From Margaritifera margaritifera (taxonomy: Eukaryota > Mollusca > Bivalvia > Unionida > Margaritiferidae), in assembly GCA_029931535.1 (NCBI GenBank), contig JAQPZY010001692.1, forward strand, positions 3,462,001-3,526,000: DNA of 64,000 nt, read 5' to 3'. Below, one piece after another: positions 1 to 10,660 of the stretch. The stretch's first letter is position 1, and each line of letters opens with the position of its first letter. The translations under genes and the position numbers were made by a program. The notes under the pieces are model-generated. The model searched no databases. It saw nothing but the letters and a program-made list of their open reading frames with translations, and was not told where the DNA came from.

Positions 1-700
1 GGTGGCTCTTGTAGAAATCATTCATCCCATTCAAGTCTAGAAATACTCAACGAAAAGTTCAAAAACACTCACACAAAAATGATACTGGCCATTACGAATC
101 AAAACAAGCAGCACCAGCATATCCCAAATTGAATATCTAGATCATGAGAATTCCTGCAGGATATTATTTCAATACGATTTCAGCTATTTTCATCGATCAG
201 TTTGGCAAAGCAATGGAGAAAACTCGCCGAAGTGTATTGATCGAGTACCATCCAGTTTATCATCGTCTCAAATTGAATTTTCCAACTCCAAAACGCTGTT
301 CATTATTTTTTTTTTCACAGTTTGCTATTCTGAGTGGAAAGATATCTCTCGCTCATACCAAAGATATTAACAACAACGAGCGATTTTACAAGTATTTTCG
401 CTACCCTATGGAATTAAACGAAGGACATAATTTGATGTTTGTGTACTCTAATGTCGAGTACAACGTAGTAGGGAACACTGCTGATCTGGTGCTGGCAGCC
501 ATTCCTTTCAAAGTAGATTATGTCATAGCTGCTTATCATGAAGGAGGAAACACGTATCACGTTCACCGAGAATTTATACATCAGCATTACCTTCCTGTCA
601 GTAAAGTTTATTTTGACATTGTGAATATTATTGTAAAAGGAGATCTTGGGCATAATATTCTATTCTCAAAAAGGAGGTATGATAAAATTGGCTTTTCACA
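1..700 (+). pseudogene. Polinton minor capsid (penton-like) protein remnant
   Basis: An open frame from 144 to 857 encodes, over roughly its first 170 residues, a protein resembling the Polinton/Maverick minor capsid (penton-like) protein, which sits just upstream of the major capsid gene. Recognisable pieces are FNTISAIF near the start, the block with MFVYSNVEYNVVGNTADL, a PHYLPV-like QHYLPVSKVYFDI stretch and a C-terminal KLAFHR that lies in the next frame, so there is a frameshift near 650-690. Positions 1-143 continue the homology upstream in broken frames. A second, more decayed copy of the same region lies at 49170-49627. The assignment rests on remembered family patterns and on gene order; the upstream part is cut off by the window edge. 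Confidence 0.62.
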
Positions 701-1060
701 GAGTAACATCCATCTTGAAACCTATGGTGACTCGAAGATTGCATGCTTTAAAAGATGCAGCTTTGACGCAAGGAATTTGTTTTTATTATCTCCAAACTGT
801 ACTCGTCGACCAACAAGGTCCCAAACAAGTCTTGATGAAAGCAGAAAAGAAATGTGATGAATCAAACCGGAAAAGAACTCCAGGGCCGCCGAGATACACA
901 TATATATTCACTTCACACCCCTGACGAAGGCATTAATTCTTCCCCTACGCCACAGCAAGGACAAAGCAGAAAGAGACGTAGAAAACTCTTCAGACCTCAC
1001 AGACACGACCAAAAGAAGAATAAGAAAAAAAAGAACATCAATCAGAGATTTTGACATTCT
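646..1060 (+). pseudogene. Small basic Polinton core (adenovirus pX/pVI-like) protein remnant
   Basis: Directly after the penton C-terminus the reading frame continues into SILKPMVTRRLHALKDAAL and then a Lys/Arg-rich tail. Polintons usually carry a short basic protein between the penton and major capsid genes with a similar pattern of a hydrophobic stretch, a GL-ALK-type helix and a basic tail. Here the penton stop and the beginning of the small gene are missing, so the two genes read as one 92-codon frame (646-924). The basic tail shifts frame near 850-930 and runs to about 1054. The function (DNA condensation or membrane-active virion protein) is inferred from position and composition only. 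Confidence 0.45.
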
Positions 1061-1374
1061 TGATTGCTAAAAAGGTCAGATTTTTTATCTCCAAAATGTA
1101 CCCGTCGACCAACAAAGTCACAAACAAGTCTTGATGAAAGCAGAAAGAAAATGTGATGATTCAAACAGGAAAATAACTCCAGGGTCGCCAAGACACACCT
1201 ATAAATTCACTTCGCACTCCTGGCGAATGCATTAATTCTTTCCCTACGCCACGGCAAGGACAAAGCAGAAAGAGACGTAGAAAACTCTTCAGACCTCATA
1301 GACACGACCAAAAGAAGAATAAGAAAGAAAAAAAGAACATCAGTCAGAGATTTTGACATTCTTGATTGCTAAAA
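792..1374 (+). repeat. Imperfect ~300-bp tandem duplication of the core-protein tail
   Basis: The sequence from about 792 to 1073 is repeated at about 1089 to 1374 with roughly 90% identity by eye; both copies contain CAAACAAGTCTTGATGAAAG and GACAAAGCAGAAAGAGACGT. The duplication copies the basic C-terminal part of the core-protein gene and places the second copy immediately before the major capsid gene. Confidence 0.85.
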
Positions 1375-2673
1375 AGAAAACGATGCACCGAGCTTCTTTG
1401 AATGTTCTAAGTCAGAACTCGATCTGTTCGCCCTGCCACCGACGATAATGACGATGCAAGAATCCCAGTTAGTAGAAAATGTCATTTCGTGTCGTATTTG
1501 CCTACCTCAGCACCTATCGAAATTGAAATCAAAGAACAAAAGATTACATCGATCTGAATAACAGTTGGTTGTACCTGGAATTCCAAGTTCTGAAAACGGA
1601 CAACAGCAATATCGGCCGTGATGCCAGAGTGGCTCCCGTCAACAATTTCATGCATTATTTGTTCGCCGAAGTAAAGTTGTACTTGAACAACAAACTAGTC
1701 AGCAGCAGTATGGATACTTACTCTTACCGAGCTGACTTTGAAAATCTCTTGACATACGGAAAAGAAGCAAAAGAACACACATCTGCATGCCTCATAGGTA
1801 TGGTAACCTGACACCATCAGCAACACAGAGTTGAAAGAATATAATGATCTTCACAATGTTGGACTTAACGACCGACAAAATCAAATAAGGACGTAGTTTT
1901 GAAATGATGGATAGTTTACACTTGGATTTGTGGTTGCAAGACAAGTATTTGTTAAATGGTGTAAATGTACGTCACAGACTGAATCGAAGTAGTACCGTAT
2001 CCATTTTAAATGGCTAATGCTAACGAATACAAATATATTATTAAAGAAGCCAGACTCTACGTGCGACGTGTGGAAGTCTTACCTAAAGTGGGAAACGACG
2101 TCAGTCAAACTATGAACAGAACGACAGCCAACTATCCTCTATGACGAGTGGGAGTCATAACCTTCACCGTTGCCTCTGGACTCCGTTCCAAGATCGAAGA
2201 TCATGTCTTCCATGGTCAACTGCTTAAACGTTTGCTCATCAGCATCGTCAGCAATGCTGCCCTCAACAGAGCTATTTATCAAAATCCACGAGTTCCAACA
2301 CTTCAAAGTGTCAAAGATAGAAGTCATCCGAGACGGCCATACGTTGTGTACCAAATCATTTGAACCTAACTTTGTCCAGAAAAATGACTTGAGATCTTAC
2401 TTGACTCTGTTTGAAGGCACATGACAATTAGGAACCAACATTATCCACTGTATTTCGTACAACAATTATGCAGGAGGATATGCTTTGTGTGGATTTGATT
2501 TAACTCCAGACAAAGGCAACGACGTAGGACATTCCCGCCCTATAAAATCAGGCAGCTCCGTGTGGAACTTTAGTTTGCACTGGCTCTGGTGAACACAGTG
2601 AACGTGATCTTGTATAAAGAATTCGATAAATACTCTGGAAATCAACAGTTTGAGAGATGTGATCCTAGACTGT
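1374..2673 (+). pseudogene. Polinton major capsid protein (double jelly-roll) pseudogene
   Basis: Pieces in all three + frames match the Polinton major capsid protein, often auto-annotated in animals as F54H12.2-like. An N-terminal piece carries LDLFALPPT. The clearest piece is 1569-1811, with YLEFQVLKTD, APVNNFMHYLF, EVKLYLNNKLV and the tail of an NTYPYRA-like motif. Later pieces at 1930-2424 include YKYIIKEARLYVRRVEV and SFEPNFVQKNDLRSY, and the C-terminal piece near 2470-2670 carries NYAGGYALCGFDLTPD and NVILYKEFDKY. At least four frameshifts and several stops separate them. Total span, about 430 codons, is close to a full-length gene. It lies between core-protein and Cys/His ORF remnants, as expected for a morphogenesis cluster. 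It would form hexon-like capsomers in an intact element. Confidence 0.8.
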
Positions 2674-2680
2674 TAGAAAC

Positions 2681-3174
2681 ATGGAACACGAACCCATTGA
2701 GATAGGCAAAGATGGTGTTTTCTATCCAGAACAGCAGTCACAGAACACAAGTGAAGAAGAAGAGAAAGATAGAGTTATGATGTCAAGATGGCAAGAAGAA
2801 GAACAACACTTAGTCTCCTGTTTTACTCGCCACTTGGCTAAAAGAATCACACTTCTGACCATAAAACATTGTTATGGTTGTCAAATCGATCATCCTAGTC
2901 AAGTGCGACACGACCAGTGTTTGCTGATGAGTCAAGAAGAAAAGCTGGAAGAGTATCCGGAAGAAGCATGGCCCCTCATCTCAAAAGAGAAGATCTTGAA
3001 AGAGTGGTACAAAAACTTGAGGGACTATTCCCTACCTCCATTGATTTCTTTGGAAACGAACCGCGTCGAAGCGCTCTTGCAACAGAGTGCAGAGACTTCC
3101 GTTCATTTACTTACTTGACATATCTTTTCAAGGAAAAAGTCAAGTGTGAATTCATTACTTATCGTTACCTGTGA
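2681..3174 (+). pseudogene. Conserved Polinton ORF with CYGCQxDHPSQxxHDxC motif
   Basis: The open frame 2681-3118 (145 codons, ATG start) encodes an acidic N-terminus followed by a Cys/His cluster near residues 66-82 with the pattern C-x2-C-x3-H-P-S-Q-x3-H-D-x-C. I recognise this motif from uncharacterised ORFs next to capsid and protease genes in animal Polintons; no function is known to me. The frame 2917-3174 overlaps it and may carry the true C-terminus after a frameshift, since it runs to within 3 bases of the protease ATG. It is one of the least damaged genes in this block. Confidence 0.6.
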
Positions 3175-3176
3175 AA

Positions 3177-3660
3177 ATGAATACCTGGGAACTTAATTCC
3201 TTTCTGACCCACATTACGTACACAGCCTATTGGAATACATTGCTGTATACCAAATATGAACCTCCTCATCGAAACTCTAAAGACGTTAGAGCCTATGTCA
3301 TCAACACAGACGACATCGCCCAGAAACCCATTTGGTAGCCGTCTACTTTCCCCACGACCACAATGTGGAATATTTTGATTCGTATAGTTTACCTCCTCTG
3401 GAAGACGATATCATCGACTTTATGAGAAGAAATGCGGTATACACTCAATTCAATAATGTGAGATTACAATGATCAGATTATATAGTGTGTGGATAGTAAT
3501 GTGTGCATTTTCTTCGTCAACGCAGTCTTGGATTCCCATTAGAACATTTGTTGTGAACGCGATTTCTCTAGAAACGATGACAAAAATAAGGTGGTCTTGT
3601 GAAAATTGTGGCTATCTATTTTCTGGAGCACATAAACTTAGTGTGTATCGATGGTAAAAT
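3177..3660 (+). pseudogene. Adenovirus-type cysteine protease (Polinton PRO) pseudogene
   Basis: An ATG at 3177 starts a frame with VRAYVINTDDIAQKP, then a frameshift near 3330 leads into THLVAVYFP, NVEYFDSYSLPP and DDIIDFMRRN, and a further piece with DYIVCG around 3470. This order, a Thr-His-Trp-type histidine motif, a YFDS-Y-G-like aspartate motif and a VCG-x-YC cysteine motif, is typical of the Polinton/adenovirus maturation protease. The Trp after the catalytic His reads as Leu (TTG for TGG), and two stop codons fall beside the expected catalytic Cys, so the gene is dead. Intact versions cleave capsid precursors. Confidence 0.75.
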
Positions 3661-3896
3661 GACACTGTACTAGAACATTGGAAGCCTATTCTTACTGAAC
3701 AACTTTGTTAACCTTGTAAATACGTTCATGTTTTTAAAAACAATTTTTTGTTAGTTGTACATGAAGAGGAAGGGACTAGCCCTAATTCTCCATCTTCATT
3801 TGTTTGTAGATGTTTGGGTTGGCGGGGCTTATTTAAAAAAATTGATTTAGAAAAAATGGTGTTGGCTCGTTTTTTGAAAAGACAACAAATTCGTTG
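3657..3896 (+). pseudogene. Small unassigned ORF downstream of the protease
   Basis: A frame with one internal TAA (about 3710) reads LEHWKPILTEQLC, then PCKYVHVFKNNFLLVVHEEE and a basic tail FLKRQQIR before TGA at 3896. The paired C-x2-C arrangement around the stop suggests a zinc-binding fold. It lies between the protease remnant and a CT microsatellite and may be the last gene of the morphogenesis block. I cannot name a family. Confidence 0.35.
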
Positions 3897-3897
3897 A

Positions 3898-3900
<3 letters not shown>

Positions 3901-3955
<55 letters not shown>
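3901..3955. repeat. (TC)n microsatellite
   Basis: About 27 uninterrupted TC dinucleotides separate the Polinton gene block from the two charged-ORF units. Confidence 0.98.
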
Positions 3956-3958
<3 letters not shown>

Positions 3959-4092
3959 GATATTTACATTTTATTAAGAGGGATGTTTTCCTTCACGTCC
4001 TTGCTTCTAACATATAGAGTTCACCAGTTGTGCCATCCATCGTTAACTTGTCAACAGCTATAACTATAATTGCAAAACTGAGTTAAACCCTT

Positions 4093-4278
4093 GTGCATGA
4101 GTACAGGGTAAAGCACCATTTGATTCAGAGGAGTTTGGATAAGAAAACGAGTATTTTTCTCAAAATGACACAGGACTTCGTTCAAGAAGTGTTGAAAGAG
4201 GAAATCAAAAGAGAAGAAACAAGAATGGGAAGAAAGAAAGAAACAACAACAGCAGCAGGGATAAAAGAAGGAATATAA
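4093..4278 (+). CDS. Short charged ORF preceding a histone-like stem-loop (copy 1)
   Basis: A 61-codon frame opens with ATG at 4093 and ends in a highly charged segment, EVLKEEIKREETRMGRKKE, probably helical. No family is recognised. It ends 128 bases before the stem-loop at 4406. The related unit downstream (4851-5210) also encodes a charged protein. It may be an exon-sized remnant of a Polinton virion or core protein, or chance; I favour a real remnant because the unit structure is duplicated. Confidence 0.3.
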   Translation: MHEYRVKHHLIQRSLDKKTSIFLKMTQDFVQEVLKEEIKREETRMGRKKETTTAAGIKEGI

Positions 4279-4405
4279 GATGAAGACAGATGAGCCTGAT
4301 TTTTGACTCACTGTCTCTTACAAAAAGAGGAGACCATACTGCATAGTGAAGCCAATGAGGGCATATCGTCCTTGATGTCGATAAGGGTCCAGGACAACAA
4401 ACAAA

Positions 4406-4422
4406 GGCCCTATTTCAGGGCC
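4406..4422 (+). promoter_or_regulatory. Histone-mRNA-like 3' stem-loop, copy 1
   Basis: GGCCCT, loop ATTTC, AGGGCC forms a perfect 6-bp stem preceded by AACAAA and followed by ATTCACA. Metazoan replication-dependent histone mRNAs end in a 6-bp GGYYCT...AGRRCC stem with a 4-base TTTC-type loop flanked by A-rich and ACCA-like sequence. The match is close apart from a 5-base loop. Confidence 0.5.
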
Positions 4423-4850
4423 ATTCACATCTCTTAGAAAATGGATAATATTTAACCATTGCCAATATAGTATGTGCTTGTCTGTTTGTGTATGTTCTTA
4501 ACAACTAAAACTTGAACCTCTGCCCCAGTGTGATAATATATTTGTGTATGTATAAACACTCACACCCTTCTGTATTATAAATCTCTCAGTGTAAGTGATA
4601 ATAGGTCTGTGTGAAAAATAAGAAGGATTGTTTCTTTTAGGTCCGTTTTATTCCTCCTGACTTGTATTCTATAGTCTCTATATACTATAGTTACTGGTGC
4701 TTTTCTTCACATCCGCGTCTCAACTTTTGAGGGATGTTTTCCCTCACGCCTGCGTCTGTATCATGTAGCGGTGCGTTTGTCAGGCTTGCCATTCATTGTC
4801 GATCCTGTAAAGGCTAAGAAGAAAGAAACATGACAACCCAGTACTGCCGA

Positions 4851-5210
4851 ATGGGAAAATTAAGCAAAGTCATGTGCCTAATGAACAGAGTAGAGCACCT
4901 CCTGGGCCCGATGGAAGAGTTACTGGTCTATCCCTATAAAAATCATAATGAAAAGGGGAAAAAAACGCCTTTAGATCAGCTAAACAGCTGATCAGACAAG
5001 TAATGTAAGAGGAGACGGTAAAGATCAGGAGAGCTTGGGCGGAGGAGAAGAGGGTAAGGGAACAAAAGAGGAGGGAAAGAGAATTCCAGCGTCTGAACCA
5101 ACTCTGGATGAGGGTGCAATAGTGGCTGCGGCAAAGGAGAGAAGAGGATTAGCAGCAACAACAACAACAACTGCCGAACAACCCTTTATTCCTGAAGTGG
5201 AGGATTGGTA
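4851..5210 (+). pseudogene. Charged ORF preceding a histone-like stem-loop (copy 2)
   Basis: A 47-codon frame from ATG 4851 ends at an in-frame TGA in the run near 4990. Other frames then continue as a strongly charged segment (AWAEEKRVREQKRRERE) and an Ala/Thr-rich tail ending at a TAG near 5210. The pattern suggests one frameshifted gene of about 110 codons. It stands in the same place relative to its stem-loop as the 4093-4278 frame does. Function is unknown. Confidence 0.3.
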
Positions 5211-5365
5211 GATGAAGGCAAATTAGCCTGATTTTAGGCTCAACCTTTCCGTCTGTCCAACAACCGACTACCTGGAGCAGATGTGCCCTTGCTGCCAAGC
5301 TCGGCCCGGGAGGTGTTGTTGTCCTGAATATAGAGAAACATCAATGATCCAGGACAACACCCAAC

Positions 5366-5381
5366 GGCCCTTTCGAAGGCC
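5366..5381 (+). promoter_or_regulatory. Histone-mRNA-like 3' stem-loop, copy 2
   Basis: GGCCCT, loop TTCG, AAGGCC gives a 6-bp stem with one C-A mismatch and a 4-base loop, preceded by CCAAC and followed by ACTCA. About 15 bases downstream is an AAACAGAGA purine patch, where histone genes keep the U7-binding element. Confidence 0.5.
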
Positions 5382-5612
5382 ACTCAATTCTCTTATAAAC
5401 AGAGATACTGCTCAAGCATTGCCAATCAATGTGTTTTATGTTTGTGTATGTCTGTGTCTATTCACAAAAACTAAACTTAATACCCTTACCATTAGTGTGT
5501 GATAGTATGTTTGTGTGTATGTAAGTATATTGTGTGCATAAATATTCCTACCCTCTTGTGTGTGATAGTGTGTGATTTCATTCCACTTCTTTTACACCCT
5601 ATACTTTCGTTG

Positions 5613-5890
5613 GATAGTATGTGTGGGGTTTTGGTCAAGCGGCGTGTTGGATAATATGTATGAGGTGTTGGATAGTAGATGACTGAGTATTAGTCACTAC
5701 ACACGGAGTAGTGGATAGTATGTTTGGGGTGTTTTATAATAGATGACTGAGTATTGGTCACTACACACGGCGTGTTGGATAGTATGTGTGGGGTATTGGA
5801 TAGTAGATAACTGGGTCTTGGTCACTAAACACGGTGTGTTATATTATAGCATGTTTGGGGTGCTGGATAGTAAGTGTAGTTTTAACATTA
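5613..5890. repeat. ~75-bp tandem minisatellite
   Basis: About three and a half diverged units built from GTTGGATAGTAT, GTGGGG-TTTGG, TAGATGACTGAGTATTGGTC and ACTACACACGG. Confidence 0.8.
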
Positions 5891-5912
5891 CATTTTCCAT
5901 GATGACCAATAG

Positions 5913-6070
5913 TATCATTCCCATGCTAAATTCCCTTTATGCCCCATAAACTTGTCAACACGGCAGCTTAAATGCCCCATAGTGTCATTTCCTTGTAAAT
6001 TTACCTTACGCCCCATAGTGTCATTTCCATGTAAATCTAAGGCGCAATGTTATTTCCCATTATGCCCCAT
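5913..6070. repeat. Diverged tandem repeat around GCCCCATAGTGTCATTTCC
   Basis: Four spaced copies of a GCCCCATA(GTGTCATTTCC) motif with AT-rich spacers, period roughly 45 bp. Confidence 0.65.
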
Positions 6071-6244
6071 AGTGCCACATATTCTTACTTATAGATGCTA
6101 CTCTAATTTATGTAGTAAAACATGAGACTGAAAGGCTAGTAATTTAGTATTCCCCTCCTCAACGACAATAAATCTTTTCTTTTAAGAGTTGGTTATGAAC
6201 TACACATTGAAAATATATAACTTACGACTTTACTAGTAGCAGTG

Positions 6245-6246
<2 letters not shown>

Positions 6247-6276
<30 letters not shown>
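6247..6276. repeat. (ATT)n microsatellite
   Basis: About ten ATT units. The stretch 6071-6315 otherwise shows nothing recognisable. Confidence 0.95.
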
Positions 6277-6278
<2 letters not shown>

Positions 6279-6315
6279 TTTTGTCCATACACAATACTGA
6301 TAGTGGGTGTTATTA

Positions 6316-6438
6316 TACCGTATGTACTTTCTTATAAGTCGAGTTCAACTGCAAGCTGCACAGACCCCTTAAGTGACGGCAGATCAGGATCTCTGTTGTT
6401 TGCAGTTTGACTCGACTTATAAGCAAGTATATATGGTA
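6316..6438. mobile_element. 123-bp fold-back MITE
   Basis: The ends are near-perfect inverted repeats: TACCGTATGTACTTTCTTAT at the left and the complement of a TACCATATATACTTG-CTTAT end at the right, then AAGTCGAGT on both arms, about 46 bp per arm with a few mismatches. The 30-bp centre is unrelated. A non-autonomous DNA transposon is the simplest reading; no internal gene could fit. Confidence 0.8.
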
Positions 6439-6984
6439 CTTAATGGTTTGAACACAATATTTATTTTTCAGTATGTAACAGTATGTCATAAAACATGAAT
6501 ATAACATTCATAAGATATACATTGATATAAATTACTAATATCTACAAATTTTATATACGAATACAATGTAAATGGAAGAATATGGATACATAAAAACGAT
6601 AAGACTGGGTGGGTGGGTAATGGATTGTATTGCCTTATGAACATAAATGGATAGATTTTTCAAATATGTTTCATTATCAATATTTTAAAATTGAAGAAAT
6701 TTACTCAGATCCTATAATAGTATAATCCTACGTATTACTTTCCTAAATGTGTATAATGAGAACATATTACTACAAAATAAAATTCATCTTCTATGTCATT
6801 ACAATTTGAACATAGTCTTCATTCTATGGGTATCTAATTTTGTCTATTCCACCTACCAACTTCTCTATTTAACTGATGGGAAGATGTGCACATGTTTGTT
6901 AAAGAGAATCTAATTTCACAAGATTTATTATTATAATGATAAATACATTTTATGTTCAAAATTGTCTGACATGTTTCTGTATAG
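6439..6984. other. No gene seen
   Basis: AT-rich sequence without a supported ORF or repeat. Confidence 0.5.
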
Positions 6985-7110
6985 AATGCCCCTGAAGGGT
7001 GCGGGTTCCCAGTCCTGCCAAGATAAAACAGACGTGTTTCTAGGCAAGACACGTTACTCTAATTGGTTCGGCTCTATATAACCTTCAATGTGTCGTTAAA
7101 CACTAATCAG
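6985..7110 (+). mobile_element. SINE 3' fragment
   Basis: The fragment starts near GGGTGCGGGTTCCCAGTCC (box B-like) and runs to GTCGTTAAACACTAATCAGT. The conserved tail AAGGCA/GTTAAAC pattern is shared with other SINEs in this window (for example near 53161). It has no poly(A) tail and lacks the tRNA-like head. Confidence 0.5.
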
Positions 7111-8082
7111 TCAATAAATCAATCTCCATTTTTAATGAAATCGGAAACGTCATTTTTATGAGACAGAGACGGAAAACTGCGAAATATTTTTTAAAAAATA
7201 AATAAATGTAACACAATAGAAAGAGAAAACCGCGTATCAGTGTATAATTTCCTAAGCAAAGGATGAGGGGGTGGGGAGGGGTGTAGTGGGATGGGGTGGG
7301 TGGGTTGCTTTATATTTTCACGACAAAAAGAAACCCTTTTATGTTTTGTGCTACAAGATAAGGCCGGGGAGTACATTTACTTTTTGGCGATATAAACTGC
7401 ATTGTGTTGTATTTTCAAATCTTTACCTAATCAACTAAAGAATGGAATGCGAGTTGATACGTAGTAATTAATAATCAAAAGGTATGTACCATGTAGTAAC
7501 ACAGGTGTGCTATATAGTAACACATTTTATAGCTGTGGCCTAGACAATTTATGTGCTATTTAGTAACACTTTGGATTTATATAAGACAGAATGACATTTG
7601 ATGGTATACGTAAGTGACAGCAATTCGTGTCAGATGACCCATGACAATACTTAAGAATATATCAGCAAGAAACATATGGACACTCTTATACCTTGACAAC
7701 ATTAAGAAGAAAAAACGTTCAACAAAATTCGCTAGTACCCAACATAAATTGACAAGCCAGTATCATCGGCCTGTAACTAGTAAAATATGTTTCCCGACTG
7801 GTTAATCAGTGACGTCATTCACACAACAGCGACGTCATTCCTATAGCGGTTAGTCCAAACTAGTCCAAACCTTCTCGCTGAAATGCGGTGGTTGGTGATA
7901 CTTTCACATCGGTGCAATGCATCATAGGAAAACAGCACGGATATTTCTTACATTCACTACGATGGTGGATGATAGTTATCTGCTGTCTCACGAACACCGG
8001 AAGTGTGACACTGTTGTCAGTGAATCAACAAAACAACAAGAGAGAAAATCTCAACACTTTTAAACTTTGATAAACGTAAAAT
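7111..8082. other. No gene seen
   Basis: AT-rich with a G-rich patch at 7263-7310 and a loose, thrice-repeated TAGTAACAC motif at 7490-7570. No supported gene. Confidence 0.5.
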
Positions 8083-8316
8083 CTACCCTTAGATTACTGT
8101 CTGAGACAATAATAAATCCATAAATCTGTCTACCCTTAGATTACTGTCTGAGACAATAATAAATCCATAAATCTGTCTACCCTTAGGTTACTGTCTGAGA
8201 CAATAATAAATCCATAAATCTGTCTACCCTTAGATTACTGTCTGAGAAAATAATAAATCCATAAATCTGTCTACCCTTAGATTACTGTCTGATAAAATAA
8301 TAAATCCATAAATCTG
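8083..8316. repeat. 47-bp minisatellite, 5 copies
   Basis: Five near-identical units starting CTACCCTTAGATTACTGTCT and ending AATCCATAAATCTGT, differing at one to three bases. Confidence 0.95.
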
Positions 8317-9569
8317 ACTCCAACGAATCACATTTTATTTTTTGTACAGGAGAAAATGAAGTCTTCATCAAAGTTTTATAATACTGAGTTTTGAGGAAAG
8401 TCTAGTTGCTTTAAATAAAGGGTGAAGTTGGAGGCTGCCATACATTGTATTTCCTTAACTATTGACATCGGGTTATCATTTATTTTCACTGTGCTCTCTG
8501 CTCCTTCTAAGACCATTTACCATATTCCGTCACCCATTCAAGTAATGCTGATATCCCGTATGGGATTGGATGGCCCCGCTCAACGAAATTAATATGTTTC
8601 TTTTTTCAAGGATATACTGGGGCTATATCATCATGAAATAATTGAATAGTTTTTATAACCTACTCCAAAGGCAATTAAAAATTTGAAATAAATACATCTT
8701 TAATTAAATAACTAATTAAATTTATTATTTTGGCATACCATGCTATAGTGCAATCACTGTTCTAAAAAATTACCTACATATTGTAAGTTAATATACACGG
8801 ATCGATAATTTCATAAATATTACTAAATGTTGCTATGCTTAGAAACATCCGATTTTTGTGTATAAGCCTATCTATTTCTTTTTGTTCTTCCCTCCTTTTA
8901 CTTGTGTGAATTGGTTCTTTTTCTGTTTGTTTTCTTGTTTACTAATCTAATTTTCTCTTAGAGCTTTGTCCATTTTATTTTTGTCATATGTAAATGATAT
9001 TAAGTTCATAATGGGAAAGATTGGAATGTTAAGGAAACCTAATCTTGTGATATTCAAACTCATTTAGATATTGAAATATACACTTTCTACAATACTTCTT
9101 GAGTAATAATCTTATATTACTTTTGTGAATGTATTTCTCACACTATTTAAATATACAATTTTCATTTATATCCTAATATCATAACAAGATTACAATAAGC
9201 TTGTAATCACTAATTAGTTTACAATTTTCTAAGTATATACTACTCAGTAATACATAAAAGCAAAATGTCTCACAATTTTGCCTCGCTCCTAGTTATGACA
9301 TAGTAAAAGTTCTGATATTTCTTGATGTATATTTATTTTTTATTATTATTTTTCTCTAATTTTTTTAATTTTTCCATGATTCTAGTTTACATTTTATTCC
9401 TAAGGAAAATTGCTCCAATAATACCCGTCACAGAAATTGTAACAGTGTCATAACTCAACCGGCCTTAACATTACAAGTGTACAAAGTACCCCTTTTAGTC
9501 CGACAGGAAAATGCTGCTTCTCCCCTGATCAACTAGCCTTCCCTCATATCATATCTTTGACAATGGTTA
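8317..9569. other. No gene seen
   Basis: AT-rich sequence with no supported ORF, repeat or RNA gene. Confidence 0.5.
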
Positions 9570-10415
9570 AAATTCTTGTTCAACTCAAGACCAGGGATGT
9601 CCATAATGGTGCCAGGATAACTGAGAACAACTAAAAATTCCACAGACCCTAATAGAAATATGTTTATTATCCAGTCAAACATAAACTAGATTAAATTAGT
9701 GCCGAGCTTGGTGTTAATGATATGTCAATCAGAATCAAAATTTGATATTATAGTCTTTGACAATGATATCAGTACACTTGGTGTCGAGCAACCTATTCGT
9801 GAAGACAGAACCTGCTATGGTGAAGGACTATTGATGTATGTAAAATGCAACATTTGCTTTAAAGAAGACTTGATCTAGAGCATTCTAACCTGGAAAGTGT
9901 CTTGATTGAAATTAACTCACTGTGGCACAGATTTTTCATTGGCCTATAGAAACTCTCTTTCTCTGAATAACTACTGAGAAAATTTGGAAGAGAATATTGA
10001 AAAGGTATATGATATGCAAGATGATTTCATTATGATTGTGACTTCAACCATGAAATGCTAACTGTATCTAACACAAGCTATTTAAATAGCATTTTAACCA
10101 GATTTCGTCTTGCTAATATCTTTACAGAGCCTACAAGGAGAACTCCAAACTCAGAGACATATCCTTACAACAAGCAATCTGTCTCTTATTACCACTTTCT
10201 CAGTAAAACCACACTTCTACAGTGACCACTGTACAATATTGGCAGAGTTAGTGTTTCGAACGTATAAATCTTAAACTTATAAGAAAGCATTCTGGAAATT
10301 CAAATGATGCAAATGATATATCTGAAAATCGTATGTGTAACATCCGACTATTTGCAGATGACACATCACACTTTACTTTTGTCTATTATCATCAATTATG
10401 TGCTGATACTCTAAA

Positions 10416-10660
10416 TACTAACATACAAAATGTAGCTAACTGGTTTGTAACTAGTATGTTAGTATGAATGTATAAAAAAAACTAACATACAAAATATAGC
10501 TAACTGGCTTGTAACTGGTATGTTAATATGAATGTATAACAAATACTAACATACAAAATATAGCTAACTGACTTGTAACTGGTATGTTAGTATGAATGTA
10601 TAAAAAAAATACTAACATACAAAATATAGCTAACTGGCTTGTAACTAGTATGTTAATCTA
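10416..10660. repeat. ~65-bp tandem repeat inside the LINE, 4 copies
   Basis: Four units of ACTAACATACAAAATATAGC, TAACTGGCTTGTAACTGGTA, TGTTAGTATGAATGTATAA. Amplified from the LINE just after its FADD motif, which reads into NIQNVANWF in the first unit. Confidence 0.92.

Larger units (their letters stand above)
3979..5420 (+). repeat. Two diverged copies of a Polinton gene unit
   Basis: The segment 3979-4500 is related to 4731-5460. Both start with GAGGGATGTTTTCC-TCACG, continue through a small charged ORF, then share GATGAAG-CA-A-TAGCCTGATTTT, CCAGGACAACA, a stem-loop and ATTGCCAAT followed by a TTTGTGTATGT stretch. The intervening coding parts differ more than the flanks, so the copies may be paralogous genes rather than a recent duplication. 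Confidence 0.7.

Noticed and set aside
5281..5502. ORF MCPCCQARPGRCCCPEY read as a cysteine-rich protein or a histone H2A tail (GPGGVVVLNIEK in another frame)
   Set aside because: It spans the stem-loop and its flank, has no support in the sister unit at 4300-4460, and the H2A resemblance is too short to claim.
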